Shown here one piece after another: positions 1 to 7,113 of a stretch of DNA of 11,937 bases. The notes under the pieces are model-generated. The model did no database searches and had not been told where the DNA came from. It saw only the letters and a program-made list of their open reading frames with translations. Made by a program: the position numbers and the translations under genes. Source of the stretch: Alphaproteobacteria bacterium UBA2966 (GTDB taxonomy: Bacteria > Pseudomonadota > Alphaproteobacteria > UBA2966); contig DEBC01000007.1 of the NCBI GenBank assembly GCA_002348365.1, forward strand, positions 26,029 through 37,965. The letters are read 5' to 3'. Position 1 is the stretch's first letter. Every line of letters begins with the position of its first letter.

Positions 1-1
1 G

Positions 2-820
2 GCCAGCGCAGCGCTCGATGCGGCCATGCGAATCGCCAAGCGGTTTGAGGCGCAGGTCGAGGTTCTGCACGTCTACGAAGTGCCACAGCGCTACGCGGCC
101 GGTTGGGAAGAACGCCCGACGGCGGCTTTTGTCGACGAAATGGCGGAAGCGCAGCGGGCGGCCAACAATCGCATGGCTGCCGCACGGGCCCAATTTGATC
201 ACGCTTGTGCGGCGCATCGCGTCCAGATTGTCAAGCAACCACAAACATCGGGATGCGCGGCTCATTTTTCGATCATCACCGGAGAGGAAGAGGAAGTCTC
301 GGCAACATTCGGGCGTCTGTCCGACTTGATTGTCACGGCAAGCCCCGAGGACAGTGACGATACTGGGCTTCACGAGACAGTGCAGGCGCTGTTGATGGAA
401 ACCGGCCGCCCGGTCCTGGTGGTGCCCCATGGGGGTATGACATCGGTTGGATCCGCTATCGCCATCGCCTGGAACGGGCGCACAGAAGCATCGCGGGTTC
501 TTCACTTTGCCTTGCCATTCCTTTGGACGGCGGAACGTGTGGTCGTGCTGGAGGTAGATGGCGCGGGCAGCCGTCGTGGTTTGGGATCGGATGCCGTGGT
601 CCGTTATCTCGCCCAGCACGGAGTCGACGCGCATTCCGAAAATGTCGAACACGATGGCAAGAGCATTGGTGATAGCCTGCTGGGCGCGGCGCAGGCCATG
701 AACACCGATCTCCTGATCATGGGGGGAAATGCGCAAACCCGTTTGCGGCACCTCATTTTCGGGACAGTGACGGGCACAGTTCTGGGGGGAGCGACTTTTC
801 CGGTCCTGTTAGCCCACTGA
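2..820 (+). CDS. Tandem-domain universal stress protein (UspA family), 5'-truncated
   Basis: Cytoplasmic stress protein of the UspA superfamily, built from two Usp folds. The reading frame is open from base 2: the residues encoded before the first ATG at 26 (ASAALDAA, then MRIAKRF) match the first helix of a Usp domain, so the true start lies left of the window and the ATG is internal. The visible first domain runs to about residue 143 counted from that ATG, ending PVLVVP. The second begins at SAIAIAWNGRTEASRV and ends with TFPVLLAH. Near its C-terminus MGGNAQTRLRHLIFGT corresponds to the ATP-binding loop G-x2-G-x9-G-S/T, but the second glycine is Ala, so nucleotide binding by this domain is uncertain. 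Usp proteins of this tandem form are usually about 270-280 aa, consistent with the small missing part. The gene ends 12 bp inside the convergent small membrane-protein gene. Confidence 0.9.
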   Translation, partial: ASAALDAAMRIAKRFEAQVEVLHVYEVPQRYAAGWEERPTAAFVDEMAEAQRAANNRMAAARAQFDHACAAHRVQIVKQPQTSGCAAHFSIITGEEEEVSATFGRLSDLIVTASPEDSDDTGLHETVQALLMETGRPVLVVPHGGMTSVGSAIAIAWNGRTEASRVLHFALPFLWTAERVVVLEVDGAGSRRGLGSDAVVRYLAQHGVDAHSENVEHDGKSIGDSLLGAAQAMNTDLLIMGGNAQTRLRHLIFGTVTGTVLGGATFPVLLAH

Positions 821-1054
821 TGTTTTGGTGCACGAGGGCGCCGTCGTGTACCGACCTTCGAGTGGGGTGCCACTGAGTAACGTCACCAAATGCGCCAGCA
901 TCAGAATGATGACGAGGAGTCCAAGGAACTGAAGCGCTGTCCAGGGGACGAGCTTTGGTTCGCCGGGTTCGGTTGGCCGGCGCGACATGTAGTTGGCGCC
1001 GCTGAAAATTGCGAAGCCCGCGGCGAGAATGGCTATTGTGAGGCCCAGTGACAT
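809..1054 (-). CDS. Small two-helix membrane protein of unknown function
   Basis: An 81-residue protein with two hydrophobic segments, roughly residues 4-20 and 40-60. They are separated by a polar loop rich in Pro, Arg and Glu (SRRPTEPGEPK), and a short hydrophilic tail follows. The pattern, especially VPWTALQFLGLL and AHLVTLLSGTPLEGR, resembles a recurrent class of short uncharacterised inner-membrane proteins in Proteobacteria that I know only as hypothetical. The loop charge suggests it faces the cytoplasm, giving a hairpin topology; this is inference. The ATG is preceded by only a weak purine stretch (CCGGGA). The 3' end overlaps the convergent UspA-type gene by 12 bp. No function can be assigned; it could be a chance frame, but two clean membrane segments and the filled gap favour a real gene. 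Confidence 0.65.
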   Translation of the reverse strand: MSLGLTIAILAAGFAIFSGANYMSRRPTEPGEPKLVPWTALQFLGLLVIILMLAHLVTLLSGTPLEGRYTTAPSCTKTSVG

Positions 1055-1122
1055 TCCCGGCTTGGATCGCTTAGGGCGTGGCCTCAGTCGGGGGAAATTA
1101 ATAGAGATCCTGAATTAACAGT

Positions 1123-1974
1123 TCAGGCCGCAAGACCCCTACCTTCGACAAGTCTGGCAAATGCCTCGTCATCTGAAAGATTCAGTACGTTACGATTCTC
1201 GTTGAGATAATAGGGCGTGACCACATCGGGTCGCCGGGTTTCCATCTTTGCCGGCTTGTTCTCGATCGTGTTGTAGACGAGATACATGATTCGTCGATCG
1301 CGTGGTGAGATATTGTCTGTCGACGAATGTACGGTTTTGGCCGTGAAGAACACGACGGTTCCCGCCTGTCCCGTGCATTCCACCACCGCTCGTTTTCGAG
1401 ACATCCTTTCAATATGCTCGTCAAGCGTGGTGTGCACTGGATAAGCCGTCGTTTCGAAATCATAGGTCCAGTCGAGCACGCCGCCTTCCTGCGCCCCCTC
1501 TTCCAAATGTGATCCGGGGACAAACCGCACCGGTCCGTTCTCCGGTGTCGTGTCGTCGAGCATGATCATTATGGAGATCATGTCGTGAACACCGCCGCGC
1601 GCCGCACCATCCATGTGCCAGCTCGTGAAATCCTGGTGCCACTGCCACTGCTCGCCGACATGTGCCAGCTTGAAGATGATGCGGGAGTGCCAAAGGTAGA
1701 CCTGCTCGCCCAGAAGCTGCTGAACGGGCTCCAGGATACGCGGCAGACGATAGGCGATGTCCCAGGCCTCCGAATCTTGCTCTGAGCCATAGGCCTGACG
1801 AATCTTACCGCTCTTCTTCTCGTAAACGTTCGCGCCTGGCGTTTGCCGCTGTGGCGTGCCCATTCGCTCAGCTTCGTCTCGCAGCAAGGCGATCTCGGGC
1901 TCGGTGAAGAGATCGCCGACGATCAACAACCCATCCTGCTCGTATTGCTCAATCTGCGCGTTGGAGAGTTTCAT
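1123..1974 (-). CDS. Phytanoyl-CoA dioxygenase (PhyH/EctD-like) family Fe(II)/2-oxoglutarate oxygenase
   Basis: A 283-residue non-heme iron, 2-oxoglutarate-dependent oxygenase that would hydroxylate a small-molecule substrate in the cytoplasm. The double-stranded beta-helix core is recognisable: LWHSRIIFK (about 94-102), the iron motif H-x-D at H113/D115 within WQWHQDFTSW, the family signature NGPVRFVPGSH (146-156), and the distal iron ligand H216 in KTVHSSTDN. An Arg at 227 or 228 is placed to bind the 2-oxoglutarate carboxylate. All facial-triad residues are present, so it should be active. The spacing and the WHQDF..WH pattern resemble ectoine hydroxylase and related amino-acid hydroxylases, but I see no ectoine genes, so the substrate is open. 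A good ribosome site (GGAGGA) lies about 7 nt before the ATG. It starts 16 bp after msrB ends, so the two are probably co-transcribed. Confidence 0.9.
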   Translation of the reverse strand: MKLSNAQIEQYEQDGLLIVGDLFTEPEIALLRDEAERMGTPQRQTPGANVYEKKSGKIRQAYGSEQDSEAWDIAYRLPRILEPVQQLLGEQVYLWHSRIIFKLAHVGEQWQWHQDFTSWHMDGAARGGVHDMISIMIMLDDTTPENGPVRFVPGSHLEEGAQEGGVLDWTYDFETTAYPVHTTLDEHIERMSRKRAVVECTGQAGTVVFFTAKTVHSSTDNISPRDRRIMYLVYNTIENKPAKMETRRPDVVTPYYLNENRNVLNLSDDEAFARLVEGRGLAA

Positions 1975-1990
1975 GTCAGATCCTCCGCAG

Positions 1991-2395
1991 TCAGTCGCTG
2001 TCGTCGGGAGCCAGGTTAAGAGCGATCGAATTCATGCAGTAACGCAAGCCCGTGGGTTGGGGTCCGTCTTCGAACACGTGACCAAGATGCGCCTCACAAC
2101 GACTGCACATCACCTCGGTACGGATCATCCCGTGCGAGAAATCTCGCTCAACGGAAACGCGTTCGTCTTCGATAGGTTGCCAAAAACTCGGCCAGCCGGT
2201 GCCGGAATCGAACTTCGTGTCAGAGCAGAATAACTCCTGACCACAGCAGACACATTTGTAGGTTCCAGCTGTCTTTTCATCATTGTATTCGCCGCTGAAA
2301 GGCGGTTCGGTGCCCTTCTGCCGACATACGTGAAACTGCTGAGGAGTTAGTTCTTCCTGCCATTCGGCATCAGATTTAACGACTTTTTCGCTCAT
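1991..2395 (-). CDS. msrB: Peptide-methionine (R)-S-oxide reductase MsrB
   Basis: Reduces methionine-R-sulfoxide in oxidised proteins back to methionine. The 134-residue protein is close to the normal single-domain MsrB length. It has the two zinc CxxC pairs (C48/C51 in KCVCCGQ and C97/C100 in CSRCEAHLGH), the core motif KFDSGTGWPSFWQP, and the catalytic cysteine C120 in the RYCMNS signature. Where many MsrBs carry the resolving Cys (GCGWPSF) this one has Thr66, so it belongs to the large group that relies on another cysteine or direct thioredoxin reduction. I chose the ATG at 2395, beginning MSEKVV, because an AGGA sits 6 nt upstream and homologues begin near here; a longer frame to 2431 exists but lacks a ribosome site. 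It is the first gene of a unit with the PhyH-like oxygenase. Confidence 0.95.
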   Translation of the reverse strand: MSEKVVKSDAEWQEELTPQQFHVCRQKGTEPPFSGEYNDEKTAGTYKCVCCGQELFCSDTKFDSGTGWPSFWQPIEDERVSVERDFSHGMIRTEVMCSRCEAHLGHVFEDGPQPTGLRYCMNSIALNLAPDDSD

Positions 2396-2401
2396 TTCTG
2401 T

Positions 2402-2405
2402 TCCT
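2402..2405 (-). promoter_or_regulatory. Ribosome binding site deciding the msrB start
   Basis: On the - strand an AGGA core lies 6 nt before the ATG at 2395. It sits inside the longer open frame that begins at 2431, so it favours the shorter 134-residue MsrB. Confidence 0.6.
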
Positions 2406-2460
2406 AGTTCTGCTGACAAGATGCGCTGCAATCATCGCACCGGGATATGCTCTCTAGAAC

Positions 2461-2466
2461 TATAAT
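2461..2466 (+). promoter_or_regulatory. Candidate sigma-70 -10 box (TATAAT) in the msrB / lipoprotein divergent gap
   Basis: A perfect TATAAT lies between msrB (leftward) and the small lipoprotein frame (rightward). Transcription would begin about 2473, leaving an untranslated leader of roughly 28 nt before the ATG at 2501, which fits that start. No good -35 is seen 16-18 bp upstream (the bases there are GC-rich), so the promoter would be weak or activator-dependent. On the opposite strand TTGAAC (2485-2490) and CATTAT (2463-2468), 16 bp apart, could serve msrB. Both are pattern matches only. Confidence 0.35.
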
Positions 2467-2500
2467 GCGATGCCATGGCCTCGCGTTCAATCGTGCCCTC

Positions 2501-2647
2501 ATGACTGAAAGTCGACGGACCAAAACCTGTGGTGTGGCTGTGCTCCTTGCCATCATGTTCGTTTTGGCAGGGTGTGAAATCCTCACGCTGCACGCTACCG
2601 GAGGAAATCGAGGTGTCGAAGGTGCGGCGGTTGGGATGAAGTTCTAA
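2501..2647 (+). CDS. Putative small lipoprotein (48 aa)
   Basis: A short frame starting MTESRRTKT, followed by a hydrophobic stretch (about residues 11-23) and a lipobox ending VLAGC. This is the layout of a type II signal peptide, with lipidation at the Cys and a mature part of only about 24 residues rich in Gly. The frame is open further upstream to an ATG at 2447, but the n-region is more typical from 2501 and the TATAAT at 2461 would place the transcript start between the two. No clear Shine-Dalgarno is seen. It lies 70 bp upstream of the COG0523 GTPase on the same strand. The mature sequence matches nothing I recognise. Entericidin-like and other tiny lipoproteins have this form, but no specific family can be claimed. 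Confidence 0.45.
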   Translation: MTESRRTKTCGVAVLLAIMFVLAGCEILTLHATGGNRGVEGAAVGMKF

Positions 2648-2717
2648 GGCCTCAAACGCCGGAATTGGCCAAGACGTCGTTTTGCGGGCGCAAATTTCCG
2701 GGTGCTAAAGTCGACGT

Positions 2718-3752
2718 ATGATCCCCGTTTCGATCGTCACTGGTTTCCTGGGCAGCGGCAAAACCACGCTGCTCAACCAACTGTTGCAGTGTAGGGACTT
2801 CAGGAACAGCCTGGTCATCGTCAATGAATTGGGCGAAATCGGCATCGATCATTTGCTCGTTTCCGCGCCCACCGAGAATACCTGGCTGCTGTCCAGCGGT
2901 TGTCTCTGTTGCGAAGTGCGAGGCGAGCTGTTCGAGACCCTGACGGACATCGTCAATAACAGAGCGTCAGGAGAAATCCCCCCATTCGATCGGATTCTGG
3001 TCGAAACCACAGGCCTCGCCGATCCCGTACCGATCCTGCGAACGATCGTCACTGACGATACGCTCACCCCATACTTTCGAATGGACCGAGTGATTACGGT
3101 GGTAGACGCGGTTCACGCTCATCAGCAACTGATCAACCACGATGAGGCGCGTAAGCAGGTCGCGGTTTCCGACATCCTGCTGCTGTCCAAGGTTGACCTT
3201 ATTGAACCCGACTCCATGGATTCGGTTGCTGAAGCAGTCAACCGGATCAACGCCGGTTCGCCATTGATCCCGGTCGATCATGGCCGTGTCGAACCTGAGG
3301 TCTTGTTTAGTAGCACGGGGAGGGACGCACAAGATCTGGGGCGGTGGCTGGCGCACGACCTCCATGGCCACACGCACCACACAGGCGAAATCGGTACGTT
3401 GTCTCTGACTTACGATGAACCCGTGAGCGAATCCGGCCTCGCGACCTGGCTGAGTATGCTTACGAATTTCAAGAGTGCTCAACTGTTACGCGTGAAGGGT
3501 ATCGTGAATGTTGGCGGGTACCCCTACGCCATACACGTGGTTCAGTCGGTCGTTCATCCGCCGGTGCCGCTGGATGCCTGGCCGTCATCCAGCCGGCAGT
3601 CCCGCTTCGTGTTCATCGGGCGCGATCTGGAGGAGGCTACGCTCGAAAGCTCTCTGGCGGCGTTCTCCCTCGCCGACACGCTCGAAGATACGTTTGCCGT
3701 CAATCCGGCGGTATACGCCCGCTTTCGTGAGGCTGCGGAGCGATTGCTATAG
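2718..3752 (+). CDS. COG0523 (CobW-like) GTP-binding metallochaperone
   Basis: A 344-residue G3E-family P-loop GTPase. It shows the Walker A motif at residues 9-17 (GFLGSGKTT), NELGEIGID at 36-44, the family metal-binding CxCC (C62, C64, C65, in SSGCLCCEVRG), the ETTG switch at 96-99, and SKVD at 157-160 as the base-recognition motif in place of NKxD. A His-rich linker (H213, H216, H218, H220, H221) leads into the C-terminal CobW_C domain, which begins near residue 226 and ends about 315. Family members use GTP hydrolysis to insert or traffic Zn, Co, Fe or Ni into client enzymes. The gene lies 33 bp upstream of a metal-dependent amidohydrolase, a plausible client. No cobalamin genes or nitrile hydratase are nearby, and I see no palindrome resembling a Zur box in the 70 bp upstream. 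The ribosome site is weak. Confidence 0.92.
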   Translation: MIPVSIVTGFLGSGKTTLLNQLLQCRDFRNSLVIVNELGEIGIDHLLVSAPTENTWLLSSGCLCCEVRGELFETLTDIVNNRASGEIPPFDRILVETTGLADPVPILRTIVTDDTLTPYFRMDRVITVVDAVHAHQQLINHDEARKQVAVSDILLLSKVDLIEPDSMDSVAEAVNRINAGSPLIPVDHGRVEPEVLFSSTGRDAQDLGRWLAHDLHGHTHHTGEIGTLSLTYDEPVSESGLATWLSMLTNFKSAQLLRVKGIVNVGGYPYAIHVVQSVVHPPVPLDAWPSSSRQSRFVFIGRDLEEATLESSLAAFSLADTLEDTFAVNPAVYARFREAAERLL

Positions 3753-3785
3753 ATGTTCTAAGTTCTTGATAGGAGAGGGTTTCCC

Positions 3786-5105
3786 ATGAGCGACGTGCGC
3801 GTGCTTAAGGCTGCCAAGCTCATCGACGGTACCGGGCAAGTCATTGAACAACCCCGCGTCGTCATCAAGGACAAACAGATCGAATCTGTCAGCTCTGCCG
3901 ATGGCACCGCGGTGCCATCAGAGGCTGAGATCATCGACGTCGGTGATTGCACGATCATGCCGGGGCTTATCGACACTCATGTGCATTTGGGAGCGCTCAA
4001 CTGCACGAGCTTTGGTACGGCCCGGATCGCCCGCTTCGAGATCACACCGCAGCTGCAATCCTTTTATGCGCTGTTCCATTCCCAGATCTGTTTCGAGATG
4101 GGATTTACCACGATGCGCGATGCGGGCCGGGGAACGCCGCGTGGCGACTTTGCGGAAGAGATGTGTGCCGTCCGTGATGCCATCAATAACGGCATCATCG
4201 CCGGGCCCCGTTTGTTGATCCTGGCTGAGTGTGTGATTACCGGCGCGCACCTGGAAATTCTGACGATGCCACGGGCAATGCAGCGGCCAGAAGGCATGAC
4301 GGCTGACGGTCCGTGGGAACTTCGCAAGAAAGTGCGCGAGCTCCTGCGCAGTGGTGCAGACGGGATCAAGACCAGTGTCACTGGTGGCGTCTCATTGGGC
4401 ACTGACCCCAGTGTTCGTAACATGACCCCGGAAGAGCTCCATGCCATTGTGGATGAAGCACACGCATTCAACAAACCCGTCGCCGTACACTGCTTTACGT
4501 CGGAAGGCTTGCACATGTGTGTGGACGCAGGTGTCGATACGATCGAGCACATGGTCTACAGCGATGATGAATCGATCAATCGTGTCAGCGAAGCGGGAAT
4601 CTGGGTGGTTCCGACCCTTCTCAATCGCATCGACTATGCGATCGATCAGAATGCCTTGCAGGGCATGCCACCATTGCTGATCGAAACCCAAAGGGCCATG
4701 AAGCCTCATTGTTTTGAGACTTTTCGTCGCATGAAGGCTGCCGGTGTGCGTATTGCCATGGGAACGGACATTCACAATGTGCCGGAAATGGGCTGCGCTG
4801 CGCGGGAGCTGGAGATCTATGTGGATGAGGGGATGACCCCTATGGAATCGATTCTGACGGCGACACGGGACGCCGCTGAGGCGATCGGCCTGGGAGGAAC
4901 TGTGGGAACCGTTGAAGCCGGCAAATTGGCCGACATCATTGCGGTCCGAGGCGATCCACTCGACGACGTGCGCTTACTCCAAGAAGCCGACAACATCGGC
5001 ATGGTGATGAAAGAGGGCAGTGTCTACGTGGATCGACTTGCCGATTCACCGAGGACCGTGAGGCACCCGGAGCCGGGTAGCTGGCGCATGATCGATCGGG
5101 AATAA
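3786..5105 (+). CDS. Metal-dependent amidohydrolase (imidazolonepropionase/prolidase-like subfamily)
   Basis: A 439-residue TIM-barrel hydrolase of the amidohydrolase superfamily. An N-terminal beta-sandwich part (LIDGTG, MPGLIDTHVHLG) gives the HxH metal ligands H65 and H67. K195 in GADGIKTSVTGG is the position of the bridging carboxylated lysine. H235 (AVHCFT) and H255 (TIEHMVY) are further metal ligands and D328 (MGTDIH) is the catalytic acid. The C-terminal sandwich ends ADIIAVRGDPLDDVRLLQ. All ligands are present, so a binuclear, probably zinc, enzyme cleaving an amide, C-N or ester bond is expected. Relatives include Xaa-Arg/Pro dipeptidases and cyclic-amide hydrolases, so the substrate is open. 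No signal peptide is seen. AGGAGAGGG lies 6 nt before the ATG. It is probably co-transcribed with the COG0523 GTPase. A related amidohydrolase lies at the right edge of the window. Confidence 0.92.
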   Translation: MSDVRVLKAAKLIDGTGQVIEQPRVVIKDKQIESVSSADGTAVPSEAEIIDVGDCTIMPGLIDTHVHLGALNCTSFGTARIARFEITPQLQSFYALFHSQICFEMGFTTMRDAGRGTPRGDFAEEMCAVRDAINNGIIAGPRLLILAECVITGAHLEILTMPRAMQRPEGMTADGPWELRKKVRELLRSGADGIKTSVTGGVSLGTDPSVRNMTPEELHAIVDEAHAFNKPVAVHCFTSEGLHMCVDAGVDTIEHMVYSDDESINRVSEAGIWVVPTLLNRIDYAIDQNALQGMPPLLIETQRAMKPHCFETFRRMKAAGVRIAMGTDIHNVPEMGCAARELEIYVDEGMTPMESILTATRDAAEAIGLGGTVGTVEAGKLADIIAVRGDPLDDVRLLQEADNIGMVMKEGSVYVDRLADSPRTVRHPEPGSWRMIDRE

Positions 5106-5112
5106 ATTCCGG

Positions 5113-5901
5113 CTAGAGTACTCTGATCAAGCCGCCGTCTACTTCGATCCCGCAGCCCGTCATGAAACTGGCGCGGCTCGACGCCAGAAATGCCACCAGT
5201 GCAGCGACTTCCCTGGGCTCCCCGAAACGCTTGAGCATGGTCTCGGCGACCAGCTCTCGCCTCGCTTCTTCAACGGTAATACCGTCGATCTCGGCTTTGA
5301 CCTCGCACATGTAGCGCATACGCTCCGTATCGATCGGCCCGGGATTGATGGCGTTGACCAATACGTTGGCTGGTGCTCCCTCCTCGGCGAGTGCCTTGGT
5401 GAGGCTCAGCAAGGCCGAATTGACGATGCCCGCCGTGATTGCAAATGCGTGCGCATGGCGCGCATGTATGCCCACGATGTTGATAATGCGGCCGCCACCC
5501 ATTTGAACCATCTTGTCGAACACAGCACGTGCCTGGCGCATCTGGGCCATGAATTTGATGTCGACAGCCTGTTGCCACTCCTCGTCGCTGATGTCGCTGA
5601 AACGCGCGGTTGGTGGCCCCAGACTGTTGTTGACGAGAATCTCGATCGGGCCGATCTCCGTTTCGGCTTGTTCCACCAAAGCTTCAATCGACGCGAGATC
5701 CGAATTGTCCGAGACTATTGGAGTCACTGATGAGCCGGTTTCTGAGGCGATTTGCTCGGCCACCGGCCTCAAGGTGTCCATGTTGCGAGCGGACATGATC
5801 ACCTGTGCGCCTTCTGCCGCCAATTCGTGTGCAGCAGCAGCGCCAATGCCTCGGCTTGCGGCCGTCACCCAGGCCACTTTTCCCGTCAATCCAAGATCCA
5901 T
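5113..5901 (-). CDS. Short-chain dehydrogenase/reductase family protein with replaced catalytic tetrad
   Basis: A 262-residue Rossmann-fold protein with the SDR layout: N-terminal dinucleotide motif TAASRGIG (13-20, with Ala in place of the first Gly of TGxxxGxG), NNSL (91-94, for NNAG), PGPIDTERM (187-195), and a C-terminal LVAFLASSRASFMTGCGIEVDGG. The active-site positions do not follow the family rule. Aligning through ALLSLTKALAEE puts Ala157 at the catalytic Tyr and Asn161 at the Lys. Gly144 is at the Ser, and Lys116 (VDIKFM) replaces the structural Asn. SDR subgroups without Tyr/Lys exist, so this is probably a functional but atypical branch rather than a decayed gene; the frame is intact. 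GGGAGGA lies about 6 nt before the ATG. The gene is convergent with the amidohydrolase (7 bp between stops) and divergent from the permease gene at 6192. Confidence 0.9.
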   Translation of the reverse strand: MDLGLTGKVAWVTAASRGIGAAAAHELAAEGAQVIMSARNMDTLRPVAEQIASETGSSVTPIVSDNSDLASIEALVEQAETEIGPIEILVNNSLGPPTARFSDISDEEWQQAVDIKFMAQMRQARAVFDKMVQMGGGRIINIVGIHARHAHAFAITAGIVNSALLSLTKALAEEGAPANVLVNAINPGPIDTERMRYMCEVKAEIDGITVEEARRELVAETMLKRFGEPREVAALVAFLASSRASFMTGCGIEVDGGLIRVL

Positions 5902-6191
5902 GATCCGTCCTCCCGCAATGCTGAACGATGAATACTTGCATGCCGCAGGTCACTCGCGCGAAGCAGCATCAACTTGCACCTTACATCATTGCAGATGGCG
6001 CACGGTCGGGAAGGGAATGAGCCATATTTTCGAAAGTAGAAATTCTCCGTATGCGTATCACCTTGCGTGACCACTCATGCATCTAATAGGCTGGTTTCTG
6101 ACTGAGAGTGGACGGGCTGTGCTTCTGCGTCGATTGCGAATTGAATTTGTATTGGACGTCAGTTCGGAAGTGAACAGAGAGAGGCCGATAC
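5902..6191. other. Divergent intergenic region between the SDR-like gene and the permease operon
   Basis: About 290 bp with no gene I would support; the short frames inside it are not protein-like. It must contain the start signals for the leftward SDR-like gene and the rightward permease/binding-protein unit. I see no consensus -35/-10 pair. A short inverted repeat GTTC-N6-GAAC at 6162-6175 lies 16 bp before the permease start and could be an operator half-site pair, but it is too short to claim. The purine run GAGAGAGG just before 6185 is the likely ribosome site for the GTG at 6192. Confidence 0.5.
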
Positions 6192-7064
6192 GTGCCGCAA
6201 GAGGCAGTACCGACAAGGGATTCTGCGATCGCCGATGACGATTTTGACGCCGCATCAATCGCTGCGGCGAAGCGGTCGGAGAAAGTGTCGACCTACACCA
6301 TAAGGGTGGGATCTCTCCTGGCCGGACTCGCCGTTTGGGCCTTGATTGCTGCAACTGAAGTATTCCATCCAGCCATATTTCCACCGCCGTGGGACGTCGG
6401 AGGGACGTTGGTTCGAATGATTCTCGATGGCTCACTCATCGGCCATATTGCGGTGAGTCTTAGTCGTGTGTTCATCGGATTCATGCTGGCAACGGCGATT
6501 GCCATCCCATTGGGAATTGCGATGGGGCTTTCAACTCGCTGTTTCATGATTATCGAGCCGTTGGTTGAGTTCCTGCGGCCCGTCCCACCCCTCGCTCTGG
6601 TTCCCCTGGCCGTGGTCTGGTTCGGGATTGGCTGGACGTCAAAAGTTTTTCTCATTGCCTACGGTTGCTTCTTCGCAATCGTGGTCAACACGGTCGCCGG
6701 GATGAAAGCCGTGGATCCAGTGCATGTTCGAGCGGCCAGAGCTTTGGGCGCGAGCCGCTGGCAGATTCTCATACATGTGATCCTTCGATCTGCTGTGCCC
6801 GATATTGTCGTCGGTCTGCGGCTGGCTGTTGGCCTTGCCTTCCTCTTGATCGTGGGCTCAGAACTGATCGCCGCGAGTGAAGGCCTCGGATGGTTGATCT
6901 GGGACGCTCGGTATCATTTCCAGGGAGACACCATCGTGGTCGGCATGATCGCGATCGGAGTAGTGGGACTGCTCCTGAACCGGCTGTTGCTGGTCATGGA
7001 ACGCTATTTGTTGCGCTGGAGGAGCGCTGAAGAAGGAGAAGGAAGAGTGGCTGGGTTGGGTTAG
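6192..7064 (+). CDS. ABC transporter permease, SsuC/TauC/NrtB type (permease A)
   Basis: A 290-residue inner-membrane permease of the nitrate/sulfonate/taurine (BPD_transp_1) class. After a polar N-terminus of about 37 residues there are about six hydrophobic segments, starting near 38-56. The core carries RPVPPLALVPL at 129-139, and the cytoplasmic EAA-type loop lies around residues 178-203 (VRAARALGASRWQ), the contact point with the ATPase. It starts with GTG, preceded by GAGAGAGG at about 7 nt. The N-terminal extension is rather long for the family, and an internal start cannot be excluded. The substrate-binding protein follows 49 bp later, but no ATPase is on this strand. A second permease of the same type lies at 9041-9877. 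By hand alignment the two match at 49 of 89 positions over residues 129-217, so they are paralogues, not copies. Confidence 0.92.
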   Translation: MPQEAVPTRDSAIADDDFDAASIAAAKRSEKVSTYTIRVGSLLAGLAVWALIAATEVFHPAIFPPPWDVGGTLVRMILDGSLIGHIAVSLSRVFIGFMLATAIAIPLGIAMGLSTRCFMIIEPLVEFLRPVPPLALVPLAVVWFGIGWTSKVFLIAYGCFFAIVVNTVAGMKAVDPVHVRAARALGASRWQILIHVILRSAVPDIVVGLRLAVGLAFLLIVGSELIAASEGLGWLIWDARYHFQGDTIVVGMIAIGVVGLLLNRLLLVMERYLLRWRSAEEGEGRVAGLG

Positions 7065-7102
7065 GCCAGAGGGTCTGCCCGAATTGAAAACAACTACGAA
7101 AC

Positions 7103-7108
7103 GGAGGA
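7103..7108 (+). promoter_or_regulatory. Ribosome binding site deciding the start of the binding protein
   Basis: GGAGGA lies 5 nt before the ATG at 7114. It sets the start there rather than at the in-frame TTG at 7084, which would add ten polar residues ahead of a normal signal peptide. Confidence 0.75.
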
Positions 7109-7113
7109 CTACG

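Noticed and set aside
1109..1127. Inverted repeat CCTGAA-N7-TTCAGG overlapping the end of the PhyH-like gene
   Set aside because: Only six base pairs and no T run follows on the - strand, so it is not supported as a terminator.
2718..3752. Naming the GTPase cobW and linking it to cobalamin synthesis
   Set aside because: No cobalamin genes or riboswitch-like leader are present; COG0523 covers many metal chaperones, so only the family name is justified.
5094..5112. Short palindrome GGAATAAATTCC at the end of the amidohydrolase as a terminator between convergent genes
   Set aside because: The stem is about five AT-rich pairs with a two-base loop and no T tract.
5886..6074. A 62-residue frame on the - strand in the divergent gap
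   Set aside because: It overlaps the SDR-like start out of frame, has no hydrophobic or family pattern, and no ribosome site; it is most likely chance.
6162..6175. GTTC-N6-GAAC inverted repeat just before the permease gene as an operator
   Set aside because: Four-base arms occur often by chance and no regulator gene is nearby to support it.
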